Positions 1 through 9,635 of a DNA stretch of 64,000 nt are shown piece after piece. The first letter of the stretch is position 1. Every line of letters begins with the position of its first letter. The stretch is from Trichomonas vaginalis G3. Its lineage: Eukaryota > Parabasalia > Trichomonadida > Trichomonadidae. The position numbers and the translations under genes are program-made. The notes beneath the pieces were generated by a model that worked only from the letters and a program-made list of their open reading frames with translations, searched no databases and had not been told where the DNA came from. The stretch spans positions 22,723,300 through 22,787,299 of the forward strand of contig NC_067204.1 in NCBI RefSeq assembly GCF_026262505.1, read 5' to 3'.

Positions 1-1
1 T

Positions 2-803
2 CAAGGATATAACTCAATTAAATTTTTAAATGCAAACACGCTTTACAAAAATAACTATATCTCTCAAAATTTAGCAGCTAATATACACTTAATAGCTGAA
101 GGAGATTATATTGAATATCGAACAGTTTCTATAAATTGTGGCACTCAAAATAAAGGACAGCATTTAAATTTTGATTTTTTTCAAGGAAAATGGCAATATA
201 TTACGTGTAAAATCTCAGAAAGTGTATATCATAAACTTGGAAAAGAAGAATTTACAAAATATTCTGAAAATCAATGTGTTTTTCACATGAAAATAAAAGA
301 TTGTTCAATCAAAAATATAAATATGACAGATATTGTTGCTCATAAGGCTGCAGGATTTTATATTACTGTTATTTATACACCAATAATTACGAAATACTGC
401 TTGTTCTGTTTAATTAAGTCAGATGCGATCATCCTTGGTTATGATTCAAGTTCTAATATTAGTTATTGTAATATTGTAAATAATACAGTTACTAATTGCG
501 CTGAAGAAGTAATTTCATTTTTTTTCAACTCCAAGTATGACAATTAATATAGACAATTGTGCAATTTTCAATAACGGATGTAACGATAAAACATTTGAAG
601 GATTTGGTGATAGAACACAATTAATAATTTCAAATAGTTTCATTGATCATTGCAACGTTCATGGTGGTATTTATCACCATGAGTCAAACATTACAGCTTC
701 TTATTTTGAATATCAGCTATCTATCAAAGATGCTGAATTTCTTAATATAAATTTATCGCCAGAAATTAATGTATATTCAGTGAAATTGCTAAGAAAGAGA
801 TAA
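2..803 (+). pseudogene. Beta-helix-like surface protein, broken host gene fragment
   Basis: An open frame runs from the window edge to 547 and continues in another frame from about 537 to 803, so the gene is frameshifted near 540 and its 5' part lies outside the window. The residues are rich in Asn, Ile, Ser and Cys, with recurring short strands of the type NxSIxNCxIxNN. This spacing is typical of right-handed parallel beta-helix (Pmp-like) surface proteins, which are large families in trichomonads. No signal peptide or membrane segment is visible in the part present. It lies directly left of Maverick A and ends about 380 bases before it. Function is inferred from repeat style only; it could be another extracellular repeat family. 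Confidence 0.45.
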
Positions 804-1180
804 TATATGTATATAGGTAATGTTAGTTTAACTTTGTGATGAATTTTTGGGTACTTCATAAGTTATACCCCCTGAAAAAATTGAATTGGAAATAACATCT
901 TAGGTCGGACGATAAATATGAATAACACTTTGAATGCAATTGAATAATGATTTTGAAGCATTTATAGTTGATATAAATATACCTTTAATTGTCTAAACAA
1001 CTGCGTAAAAATGAATAGTACCCAATTTATGTATCGAAAATTCATTTTCAATTTGAGTTTACTACGCAAGTAAGCCAATTATGAATTGTACGATAGTAAT
1101 TTAATAAATTAAATTTGATTTGGCAGAATGAATCTTATTTTTAATTCAAAATTGTAGTTCTTTCAATTTTTTACCTCCTG
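804..1180. other. Intergenic stretch left of Maverick A
   Basis: AT-rich sequence of about 380 bases with no convincing gene on either strand. Its last five bases (TCCTG, 1176-1180) match the five bases right after the far end of Maverick A and are the likely left copy of the target-site duplication. Confidence 0.5.
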
Positions 1181-1341
1181 AAAAAAAAAAAAAAAAGGTA
1201 GTGGGGCTTCCAGGCACTTCGTGCCCTCTAGCCCCGAAGATGTTTTGTATAAATGAAGTTTATATTCGGAGGACTCTTCTTCTTCCTCCATTGCTTCTGG
1301 GAAGAAGCCTTCTTCTGGGTCGAAAACATTATATAATGTGT
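1181..1341. repeat. Left terminal inverted repeat of Maverick A
   Basis: It begins with sixteen A (1181-1196) and is the reverse complement of the right end, 25381-25611, over most of its length. It contains a nested hairpin: GGGGCT (1203-1208) pairs with AGCCCC (1230-1235) around GGCAC-TTC-GTGCC (1213-1225). It also contains, on the minus strand, part of the coding sequence of the element's terminal gene. The left copy is shorter than the right one. Confidence 0.85.
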
Positions 1342-1426
1342 CGCTTTTCACAAATTATATATGTTTTCATGGTTTGTCACTTTTCTGTCACTTTTCGGGT
1401 AAAAACATTTTTATTATTATATATAA

Positions 1427-2258
1427 ATGAATTTTACAAAACCACCGTTACCGTTCTTTGGAAATAAGAGTAGATGTAAAGATATTATATTGAGAGAACT
1501 TAAGAAACTACCGAATGGTCTAACATTTGTAGATTTGTTCGGTGGAAGTTTCTATATATCCCATTTGTGCCATATAATATTCCCAGACTCAAAGATTATA
1601 TGCAATGACTTCGACAACTATATGGACCGTCTCAAACATATTCCAGACACTAACAAAATATTGAAAGAGTTAAAAGAAAAGATACCTATAGGTAAGATGG
1701 AACGTATACCATTAGATAACAAAAAATTGTGAGAGAGGTTTTGAAAAAAGCAGAATATATAGACTGGAATAGTATATCTGCTAGACTATTATATAGTGGT
1801 GCTATAAGAGTTCATGACATTGAAACACTTATGTCAAAAGTTTTATATCTTAACTATACAAATGTTTTCAAAGAGGACATAGATAAATATATTGAGGGTA
1901 TAGAGTTTGTGAGATGTCATTGGACAGATTTGTATGAAAAATATAAAGACAAGGAAAATGTTTTTCTTATAGTGGACCCGCCGTTCTATAACACATGGGA
2001 TTTTCAATACCAAGTAGACTGGACTTTGAGAGACTCTTTAGAAACTTTAGACGTTATACATAACCATCCATGCTTTTACTTTACATCGATAAAAGTGGTT
2101 TGGAAACCGTTATGAGATGGTTAGAGGACATACATGACTATGAGTTTATATATGACAAGATAGAATATGAGAGAGGTCCTATAAACTGGAGAAAGTGTCA
2201 TAACAAAGAAATTTTATTAGTAAGTAAATGTGGTTTGAAATCGGACTACTTGTTTTAG
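1427..2258 (+). pseudogene. D12-class N6-adenine DNA methyltransferase (Maverick A), broken
   Basis: The product is related to Dam-type enzymes, which transfer a methyl group from S-adenosylmethionine to adenine N6 in DNA. Visible signs are an N-terminal PLPFFGNKSR segment (the family's PFxGGK-like AdoMet site), FVDLFGGS (motif I) and a VDPPF motif in the place of the catalytic DPPY. The spacing fits the D12 class. It is the first gene inside the left end and is broken, with about two breaks. It may have marked the element's own DNA or changed host methylation; N6-methyladenine is known to be abundant in Trichomonas vaginalis DNA. Confidence 0.75.
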
Positions 2259-2382
2259 GTTTTTTCCATTGTGTCATTTATTTATTTGACGTGGCAGAAA
2301 AGTACAGAGAATATGAAGATGAACCAATGCCTGCAAATGTTCAGTATATGTACTCGTAAGAGATATTTTTATCTAATATTAA

Positions 2383-2685
2383 ATGGACGCACAGAACTTA
2401 GCGAATGCACAGCAACCTGGACAACCAAACCCAGAGAATATTCCAAATGAAGTTAGAATACAAACTGCAATGGCAAACTATGGTCAAGTGCCAACAGATG
2501 TACAAATGCAAACTGCCATGTCAAATGACGCTGCGTTAGGTTTGCCACCATGGTATGCAAATATGAGATGGAAAGAGTTTTATACAAACCCTGAAGTGGG
2601 ATATAAACAACTTTATGCAGATGACGCGAACACAGGAGTTGACCCAGAATATGTTTTCTACCAGAGGAGAAAACAGAATGTATGA
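2383..2685 (+). CDS. Small unknown Maverick A protein (100 aa)
   Basis: A hydrophilic protein rich in Asn, Gln and Pro, with a doubled motif (VRIQTAMANYGQVP, then VQMQTAMSNDAALG) around residues 24-52 and a Trp-containing stretch after it. The start is supported by the element's usual leader, TTTTTATCTAATATTAA, directly before the ATG. A tiny second frame of 22 codons with a basic tail (RKRKRLGGH) overlaps its end at 2678-2746 and may be another small gene. Function is not recognised. Its position beside a small amphipathic protein suggests a virion or accessory role, by inference only. Confidence 0.55.
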   Translation: MDAQNLANAQQPGQPNPENIPNEVRIQTAMANYGQVPTDVQMQTAMSNDAALGLPPWYANMRWKEFYTNPEVGYKQLYADDANTGVDPEYVFYQRRKQNV

Positions 2686-2764
2686 GCTCCAGTTAAAGAA
2701 TGCTATGGAACTCAACAGGAAACGTAAGAGACTAGGCGGACATTAGATTTTTACATATAGTAAA

Positions 2765-3007
2765 ATGGGTTTCTTCAGTAAGATAGGAAACTTCTTTCGA
2801 AATGTTGGAAGAGGTATATGGAATGGAATAAAAACCGTAGGAAGAGGAATTTGGAACGGAGTCAAAAATATTGGTAAAAGAGTAGGTCAGTTTGTTGGTA
2901 TTATACCTAAAGACCCTGAACCAGAAGAGCAAGCTCCTGTTATACAACAGCCTGAACCTGCACCACAGTCTAGTTGGCAACCAAATCCAACACCTCAACC
3001 GTATTAA
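2765..3007 (+). CDS. Small amphipathic, membrane-active-like protein (80 aa)
   Basis: The N-terminal half is a basic amphipathic stretch with three related units (IGNFFRNVGRGIWNG, IKTVGRGIWNG, VKNIGKRVGQFVG). The C-terminal half is Pro/Gln-rich and flexible. This resembles the short membrane-disrupting proteins of adenovirus (pVI) and Polinton-like elements that act during particle entry. The leader ATTTTTACATATAGTAAA precedes the ATG. A second protein of similar style lies at 6256-6657 and two more lie in Maverick B. Role is inferred from composition; no homology could be tested. Confidence 0.6.
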   Translation: MGFFSKIGNFFRNVGRGIWNGIKTVGRGIWNGVKNIGKRVGQFVGIIPKDPEPEEQAPVIQQPEPAPQSSWQPNPTPQPY

Positions 3008-3082
3008 AAAATTATATTTTTACCGTTCGATAGTAGTTGTATATGAAACTAAGTTCTAAGTAAAACGCATGGTATAATGGAA

Positions 3083-3859
3083 TTATTCTTTTTCTTCCAT
3101 CTGTAAAAACCATACTTGAAAGTCTGAAATACTTCCACTTGGTGGTTCGTATAACTTTGTAGGTTTTTCGTAAAAGTCATTTGCCAAGCATAAAAAAGAG
3201 TTTTGGGCGCCAGAAAATGAAGCATGAACAATAATAGCAGCTGGGTCGAAAACATCTTTAAATAAATATGGTTCATCTCTTGCATATCGACTGTAAATAT
3301 TTGCTAAAGGAAGTTCGACTTTCTGATTTAACATTCTTTGCAAATAATACCATGACATTGCAGTGAATTCTGTATATATTTGTTCGTCTTTCTTTGGATT
3401 GTCTTCGTAGATTTGAAATGACACTTGTGAATTTTGTTTGTCATATACAATTCTCACATAAAGTGTGCTCTCGGTATTTGCATATTCATCAGCATATTTT
3501 GCATAACATGAATTTATTTTATCTTCTATATTTTTTAACGCAGTCTGTAGAGAAGATGAAAGGTCAACTTGTATTAGCTCAATTTCTTCCCACATTTTTC
3601 GTTTCCCTTCAGATATATAATCTATATGAAACCTTACAATAAATGGAAAACTTTTATCTTCTACAGACACAAACTTCATTCTACGAAAGCCAATAGCTTT
3701 TGTGACAGATGGGTCTCTTAACCATCTTAATGGGTAGTCAAAACGATAGCCTTCATGCTTTACGGTCTCTGTCTCAAACTTTTGACCGACATTAGTAAAA
3801 AGTTCATCTAATGGTTTAGTTGTAGCAACTCTTGAATTTTCTTTTTCTATTGGAAGCAT
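3083..3859 (-). CDS. Unknown Maverick A structural-type protein (258 aa)
   Basis: A predominantly beta-strand-like protein without a signal peptide or membrane segment. Its last third (IIVHASFSG to FQVWF) has the same layout as part of the 159-residue minus-strand protein at 58197-58676 of Maverick B (ISLHSN to LEFWF), so the two may be distant counterparts. Its start codon is only 18 bases from the start of the divergent fibre-like gene. The shared spacer holds the leader motif for both directions. Function unknown; a capsid-associated role is inferred. Confidence 0.55.
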   Translation of the reverse strand: MLPIEKENSRVATTKPLDELFTNVGQKFETETVKHEGYRFDYPLRWLRDPSVTKAIGFRRMKFVSVEDKSFPFIVRFHIDYISEGKRKMWEEIELIQVDLSSSLQTALKNIEDKINSCYAKYADEYANTESTLYVRIVYDKQNSQVSFQIYEDNPKKDEQIYTEFTAMSWYYLQRMLNQKVELPLANIYSRYARDEPYLFKDVFDPAAIIVHASFSGAQNSFLCLANDFYEKPTKLYEPPSGSISDFQVWFLQMEEKE

Positions 3860-3877
3860 ATTTTATCTAGAATAAAA

Positions 3878-5281
3878 ATGTCAAATGAAACAGCGTCTAT
3901 GAGAGAAATACAACACAACCGACAACTCATTATACAAGCTCTAAATAAGAACACAACAAACTTTTCAAACTATTCTAAGATATCTGAGTCATTGAAAGAA
4001 GGAAACTTAAAACTGACATTAAACCCAATGACAGATGAGTTTCTGTTTCAAGACAATAAGAACCATACTGTCTGTATAAATCCAACAAAAGGAACTTTAA
4101 ACGAGAAACCTATAAATGAACTTCTTTTGAAAGCAGATGTTGACAACAAAGCTGACAAAGAATATGTCATTGAAAAAGCAAAAGAACATGACAGAGCAGA
4201 TGCAACATATGCAACGAAAGAACATACTCATCCTGAACTAGCAGACAAAACATATGTTGACAATAAAATGTCAAGTGAAGTGACAAGAGCTGAAAACGAA
4301 TATTCTAAAAAGACTCATACACATTCTATATCTGAAATAACAGACTTAAACGTTAGCCTTGAAAATAAGGTAGATAAGGGACTTATGGCTAGTGCGTTAG
4401 AGAAGAAAGCAGATAAGGAATATGTTAACGAAAAAGATAAAGAAATTATAGAAAGGGTTGACTGGTACCATGAATGGACATCGAAGACTTTTAAAGTTAA
4501 AGCCGATACAGGATGGGTTTCAGGATGTTTAGACCTTAAAGCAGATAAAACTTATGTTAACGATGAGTTAGAGAAGAAAGCAAATAAGAACCATACACAT
4601 ACAAGTTTTACAACTGTTGCTATAGAAAGTATTGAAGGAACGGTTGAAGAAACTGGTGGGGATGTATTATATTGTAAACCTCCTAACTTTCCACAAGGTT
4701 TAACATCGGATGACGACATAACGACGATGAGAAACATTAGATGTAAAGATGTTTATGTCATGAAGGATGAACATAATATTAAATTCACTGCTCAAGATTT
4801 ATATGACAAGAAAGCAGACAAAACAGAGCTTCAAACATTAAAGACAGAAATGCTTCAAACATTATATCCTATAGGCTCTATTTATACGTCAATGAACTCT
4901 ACCAGACCAGAAACAGTTCTGGGTTTTGGAACTTGGACTCAAATAGTCGACAGGTTTTTGTATTGTGCAAACTCTTCAAAGGAAACAGGTGGAAGTAAAA
5001 CGATTTCAGGTGAAAATTTACCTGCACACAGTCACTACATAGATTTAAGTACATCTCAAGCAGGTTGGCATAAGCATAAATTTTGGGATTGGTCAGCAAT
5101 GAAAAAAGGTAAAGGATATGATGTTAAAGACAACGTTCAGTTTGCTATAAATTGTTTCTGGGGTAACACTCAGGGAGATGGAAACCATACACATCGCGTT
5201 TCGGATATACGCAAACAACGGGACAAAGTAAAGACTACATGCCACCTTACATGACAGTTTACGCATGGTATAGAAATGCTT
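3878..5281 (+). pseudogene. Phage-tail-fibre-like coiled-coil protein with collar-type C-terminus (Maverick A)
   Basis: The N-terminal and middle parts (to about residue 320) hold coiled-coil units of the type KADKEYVNE and KADKTYVNDEL. The C-terminal part starts at YPIGSIYTSMN and continues with FGTWTQIVDRFLYC, AHSHYIDLST and NHTHRVS, the pattern of phage tail-collar/baseplate gp10-like domains with metal-binding His-x-His pairs. Such proteins trimerise and bind surfaces, so a receptor-binding role on the particle is likely. The C-terminal third is nearly identical in DNA to the gene at 59460-61241 in Maverick B. It is nearly whole, with about one break. Confidence 0.8.
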
Positions 5282-6239
5282 AGTCGTCATTTTCAACTTC
5301 TTTAGCATATTCGTCAGGAGTTGTCTTATATTTGTTAGGAACTGTCTTTGAAAGTATACCACCTTGAACTTTGACAAGTTTGAAACGAGGTCTGACAATA
5401 GTAGTTTTATCTTCTGCTTGCAGTGTGTACATTTTGCCATGTTTGCCTAAAACTTCATAATATTCTCTTGTATACTTTCTTCTATTTTTACGAACACGAA
5501 TGTGAGTACCTGTCGGGTTCCCATTGTTGTCATAGTCAATAGTATTTTCATATGGGTCGCGTTTAGGTATTTCTATTTTTACTTTGTCACCTTTCTGAAG
5601 TTTGAAGCCCGGCATTCTTTCTTGTTTGTCTCTTTTGACTAAATTATTAAATATATAGTCTTTCTCTAAGTCAGGGTTGTTTTTCATTTCTTCGGGGGAG
5701 TGGTTTCCCAAACCTTTTTGTTTACGGCTATTGTAAATATTTAAAACTTGTCTCATCTTTGCCATGGAGAAGTGTCTATATTTGTCGTCATATGACATTT
5801 CATTTGCTTCACCACCTTGTGGTTGGTTTAAGTCTCTTAACATTTTTATACAACCGTCAATGACACCAAGAGCAGAATGGTTTTGGTCGACAATGAAATA
5901 TTGGTTTACATTTTTTGAACGCAGATAGTTTTTTACATCATCTGATTTGAAAGAACTTTCACAGTCAGATGTCAGTTTTGTTGGATGGTATTTGTCAACG
6001 AATATTGTCAAAGCTGCTAAGATATCTAAAATATTTTTGGACTGTAATGGTATGGCTTCACAGTATCTTGTGTTTTGACCGACAAATATTAGCCAGTATG
6101 GTGGTCCATCTTCTCTATACCTCGGAATGTTTTCCAAGATATCCATAAACCAAGCATTTGGTGTTGAACTAAAGATTTTTATCATGAGTGCTTTCTTTGT
6201 CGCTTTAGAAACATAGGGGTCCTTGTTTGGATTCGTCAT
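5280..6239 (-). CDS. Retroviral-type integrase (Maverick A)
   Basis: A 319-residue protein with an RNase H-like integrase core. WFMDI carries the first acidic residue, followed by YWLIFVGQNTRYCEAIP. LTSDCESSF carries the second acidic residue, and the third region is around NHSALGVIDGCIK. The C-terminal part is basic and may be a DNA- or chromatin-binding tail (LQKGDKVKIEIP and later). It joins element ends to host DNA. It faces the gene at 6256, with 16 bases between the two start codons. The frame looks whole; activity cannot be judged. Confidence 0.85.
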   Translation of the reverse strand: MTNPNKDPYVSKATKKALMIKIFSSTPNAWFMDILENIPRYREDGPPYWLIFVGQNTRYCEAIPLQSKNILDILAALTIFVDKYHPTKLTSDCESSFKSDDVKNYLRSKNVNQYFIVDQNHSALGVIDGCIKMLRDLNQPQGGEANEMSYDDKYRHFSMAKMRQVLNIYNSRKQKGLGNHSPEEMKNNPDLEKDYIFNNLVKRDKQERMPGFKLQKGDKVKIEIPKRDPYENTIDYDNNGNPTGTHIRVRKNRRKYTREYYEVLGKHGKMYTLQAEDKTTIVRPRFKLVKVQGGILSKTVPNKYKTTPDEYAKEVENDD

Positions 6240-6255
6240 TTTTTACCCATAAGAA

Positions 6256-6657
6256 ATGGGTTTATTTGGCGCATTAGCAGGAGTTGCATCCAGATTTTTG
6301 CCCGCAGTGGGAACAATAGCCAGAGGTGTATTTGGAGTTGGAAGGAAGATTTTGAGTACATTAGGTATACTTAAAGAGAAAGCACAACCTATTATACAAA
6401 CTGTACAGAAAGGTTGGGATGTAGCACGAGATGCAGCAAATCTTATTCCAAATCCTGAAACAAGAGGAAAAGTTCAAGGATGGATGGACAATGTAGGAAG
6501 ACAAGCAGGAAACTATTATAACAAAGCAAATGACTACTATAACCAAGCAGGACACTATATGGACCAAGGTGAAAGATTCTTTAACAGAGGATATAACCAT
6601 GCACAACAGTGGGTAAACAATAACCAACCGCAACCACCTCAAACTTGGGGAATGTAA
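6256..6657 (+). CDS. Glycine-rich amphipathic protein, minor virion type (133 aa)
   Basis: The protein begins with a hydrophobic/amphipathic stretch (MGLFGALAGVASRFLPAVGT to about residue 45). Tyr/Asn-rich repeats follow (YYNKANDYYNQAGHYMDQGE), then a Pro/Gln tail. The start of this type (MGLFG/MGFFS) is shared with the gene at 2765. It resembles membrane-active virion peptides of adenovirus/Polinton relatives (PX/pVI style). Leader TTTTTACCCATAAGAA precedes the ATG and also serves, in reverse, the integrase gene. Role is inferred from composition. Confidence 0.6.
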   Translation: MGLFGALAGVASRFLPAVGTIARGVFGVGRKILSTLGILKEKAQPIIQTVQKGWDVARDAANLIPNPETRGKVQGWMDNVGRQAGNYYNKANDYYNQAGHYMDQGERFFNRGYNHAQQWVNNNQPQPPQTWGM

Positions 6658-6676
6658 AGTTTTTTACTGAGATGAA

Positions 6677-6829
6677 ATGAACAATACAGCATTGAGACAA
6701 ATGGGTTCAAGATGGATTTGTCGACTTCCAGCAGTTACACAACGTGTTTGTCAAGTTCTTCCTATACCTCAGGAAGTTTTAGACCGACTTAAAAAACAAC
6801 AACAACCAGTTGAAAACAAACCAAACTAA
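6677..6829 (+). CDS. Very small unknown Maverick A protein (50 aa)
   Basis: Fifty codons opening MNNTALRQMG. The protein is basic and Gln-rich, with VTQRVCQVLPIPQEVLDRLKK in the middle. The start is preceded by TTTTTTACTGAGATGAA, an exact copy of the leader before the next gene at 6849, which supports it as a real gene. Function unknown. A 44-residue protein at 61320 in Maverick B has similar size, position after a virion-type gene, and a related LxxLLK end. Confidence 0.5.
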   Translation: MNNTALRQMGSRWICRLPAVTQRVCQVLPIPQEVLDRLKKQQQPVENKPN

Positions 6830-6848
6830 AATTTTTTACTGAGATGAA

Positions 6849-7433
6849 ATGACCGAAGAAGTTGAAACGGTAGATTTGACACCACAAACAAAAAGTTCAG
6901 AACCATTGTCAAAACCTGTCAAAGAACTTACAGATGAAGAGAAAAATTCAATAATAGAAAGTGCCAGGTCTGGAAATACAAACCCTAACTATAAAGTCAC
7001 TTTTCATAGAAATGGAACGGCTAGTATCTCAAAAAAGAAACAGACTCTCACAAATAAAATATTGAAGTCTGAAGGAGCTTTCGAGACAACAGATGGAAAA
7101 GTTTACTTCACTGACCAACAGTTCATTATAGAACATCTCATTGACTTAGAGTCGAAATATTCTAAACTTTACAACAAACACAAAAAGTTGAAAGGAAAAC
7201 AAAAACAAATGGCATATGATATTTATGAAGATGTTGACAACACAACTGTTCCTGCAGGTGAAGTAAAGTCAGAGGAACCGAAAAGTGACGAAAAACCGAT
7301 AGAAGAAGAGAAACCAAAAACTGAAGATAAACCAAAACCAAAGTTTAGTTTGGAAACTAAACCAAGTCAACCTTCATTAGCTGGTATGGGTTGGCGTCAA
7401 AGACTTATGGCAGCAGGCGGTTATGTTAAGTAA
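6849..7433 (+). CDS. Unknown charged Maverick A protein (194 aa)
   Basis: The N-terminal 130 residues are moderately structured, with a helical segment around IIEHLIDLESKYSKLYNKHK. Residues 135-175 are a Lys/Glu/Pro-rich disordered linker, and the C-terminus ends MGWRQRLMAAGGYVK. The last motif looks like a short packing or cleavage tail. Preceded by the TTTTTTACTGAGATGAA leader shared with 6677. No family recognised. Confidence 0.55.
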   Translation: MTEEVETVDLTPQTKSSEPLSKPVKELTDEEKNSIIESARSGNTNPNYKVTFHRNGTASISKKKQTLTNKILKSEGAFETTDGKVYFTDQQFIIEHLIDLESKYSKLYNKHKKLKGKQKQMAYDIYEDVDNTTVPAGEVKSEEPKSDEKPIEEEKPKTEDKPKPKFSLETKPSQPSLAGMGWRQRLMAAGGYVK

Positions 7434-7463
7434 AGAAAAAAACATTTTTTTATTTTTATAAAA

Positions 7464-7571
7464 ATGCCCCCATATAGAATGGATAGAAAGTCTGCTAGAA
7501 TAAAAGCAGAGTTGCAAAGATATGGTTGGAGAGTTTCGAAGAAGTTTAAATATAGAAAGGAAGACCCATAA
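7464..7571 (+). CDS. Tiny basic protein (35 aa)
   Basis: Thirty-five codons from MPPYRMDRKSARIKAELQ to KFKYRKEDP. It is strongly basic. The leader TTTTTTATTTTTATAAAA before the ATG is nearly the same as that of the helicase gene (17604, minus). It could be a small DNA-binding or core protein, by composition only. Confidence 0.4.
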   Translation: MPPYRMDRKSARIKAELQRYGWRVSKKFKYRKEDP

Positions 7572-7606
7572 AAGTCTATGACAAACTGGCTGGTCTTCGC
7601 TACGAA

Positions 7607-9613
7607 ATGGATTTGGAAACAGCACGTGCAAATTATCCAAACAGACTAGAGAGGTTAGAAGAAGAACGTCTTATGGACATGCCTTTCGATGTTAGTGAAC
7701 CTCAAGTTGAAGGACACGACGGCTTTGCCAGATTCTACTGGAAACATGACGAACAATTGCATCCTTTGAGAAGGAAAAAAGGAAAAGGTGAAGACGCACA
7801 TGCTCCCATGGAAAGAACAAGATATGCATATGAGAAGTATCGTGAAGTTAGAAGTCAAATTACATCTGGTCGAACCTTTACAGTAAACTTTGACGAAGGA
7901 AAGAACAAAGAAGGCTTCATGGGTGTACTTGCTGCCATACAAGACGGAAATAAGAAAGGATACAATCTCAGATTGACCATAACAGATTTGGATGGTCACA
8001 TTTACTATGCACATGGCAATGTCACAACAGCTGCAATGCTTCTTGACGCTTTCAAGACTACAAAGAGAGAACAAATGGTTGACTCCGACTCAGACATTTT
8101 GAATGCAATTGAAGGAATTGCAAGTGTCAAGTTCGAATGGTACCAACCTAACCCTCAAGCAGTCAGACAACATGCTGGATACTTTCCGTTCATAAATAAG
8201 TCTGACATTGACTTGACAAGGTATGGAATTTACAATTCAATTGAAACAATTGTCAATGAACCTTGCATTCTTACATGTCTCAGGAACTCTGGTCTTGTTA
8301 CAGATGAGAAGATGAAGTATCTTGAGTCATGTGTGAAGACAAGGTACATTCTCAGAGGTCAATTGGCAAAAATTGCACCGTTGGCAAATGTCAATATCCG
8401 AGTCAACATACCTACAGCTAAAGGTTCTTCACATGACGACTATGTTGTTGAGTTCAATTTACCATGGTTGAAGATTGCAATTGTCCACAACCACTTCATG
8501 TTGAACGAAAGTCTTACAAACCCATTGTTCGGAAAAGGCAAGTGCAACATTGTCAGAGCTGTAAACATTCTTTTCGAGAAAGGTTTGTTGGAACCAATTC
8601 CAGATGACAAGCTGACAGAAACTTTTGTACCAAAAGACGAAACAAACTTTTCACTGTTAGCAAGACCAAAAGTTGTTCCAGACAAAGTTCTAGTACAAAA
8701 GAAGTACACAATTCCAAAGGAGTTGGATTGTTCGGATACCAACCTGAACCAGAAGAACTTCCAATGAGGTTGCAAGAACTTCAAGATGCTATAAACAAAC
8801 TTCCATTGAGACATCCAATTGACGTCAAATTGTATTGGAGAGCATCTGAGTTAGGTCAGAAGGTTTTATATGAAACAGGTTGCTTCGACGATGTTTATGA
8901 GATAACAGGAGAAGTTTCTCAGAAGATAAGAGACTCACTTGAATTTCCACAAACTGGACCAATTGGTTGCGACAAGTTCGACTCAGATGAAAAGATATAC
9001 TATGTCGACCTTAACGCTGCATACATGAGGTTTGTCCAATATATTCCGACTGGAATTCCAAACGAAGATGGTGAGTTCCCGGGAAGGAACTATACAGTTG
9101 GAAAAGTCATACAACAACTGTATGATATTAGGAAAGCTTCAAACCCCAAACTTGCAATGACACTCAAATTGCTTATGAATTCGACATGGGGATATTCCAT
9201 TAAGAAACCTCAAGAGATGAAGAGTAAACATTATGAGAAGGTCGACAACTTTGTTGAAAGGTTTTCTCCTTTTGTTTTGAAGTACGAATTCACTCAAGGT
9301 CAAAGTGGCTTAGTAACCACATTAAAACCTATTGTCGAACATTGGTCTTACCCTCAGTTCGCAAAGGCAGTCCTTGACAACTACAACAAATTCTTCTCCG
9401 AAGTCAAATCGAAAGTGAAGGTTTACTATGAGAACATTGACGCACTCATGACGAACGAAGAAGGATACAACAAACTCATTGAAATGGGTGGTCGGTGAAA
9501 AGATGGGTCAATTCAAATTGGACAAAATTTTCACCGAAGTTCATGTCCTCTCCAAGCGTAAGTACTGGGGCATACTTGAAGACGGCACAGAAATAAAACA
9601 TTGCATGAAATAA
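7607..9613 (+). pseudogene. Protein-primed family B DNA polymerase (Maverick A), broken and incomplete
   Basis: The first 1.1 kb matches the long N-terminal region usual for trichomonad Maverick polymerases. Polymerase signs follow: YYVDLNAAYM (motif A region), LLMNSTWGY (motif B, the KxxxNSxYG type) and VKVYYENID (motif C region), then a short C-terminal piece ending GTEIKHCMK. The enzyme would copy the element using a terminal-protein primer. It is shorter than the roughly 1000 residues usual in the family and is broken, with several breaks. G/C-ending codons are visibly more frequent from here to about 13.5 kb than in the capsid half. Confidence 0.8.
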
Positions 9614-9635
9614 AAAATTTTTATTCGAATTTGAA

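Noticed and set aside
1163-1351. Separate minus-strand gene in the left terminal repeat
   Set aside because: It is only the mirrored tail of the terminal gene carried by the inverted repeat, running on into the A-run.
3878-5281. Bacterial or phage contamination suggested by the tail-collar domain
   Set aside because: The same gene lies in two elements with Maverick capsid, integrase and polymerase genes, both joined to trichomonad host DNA in one window.
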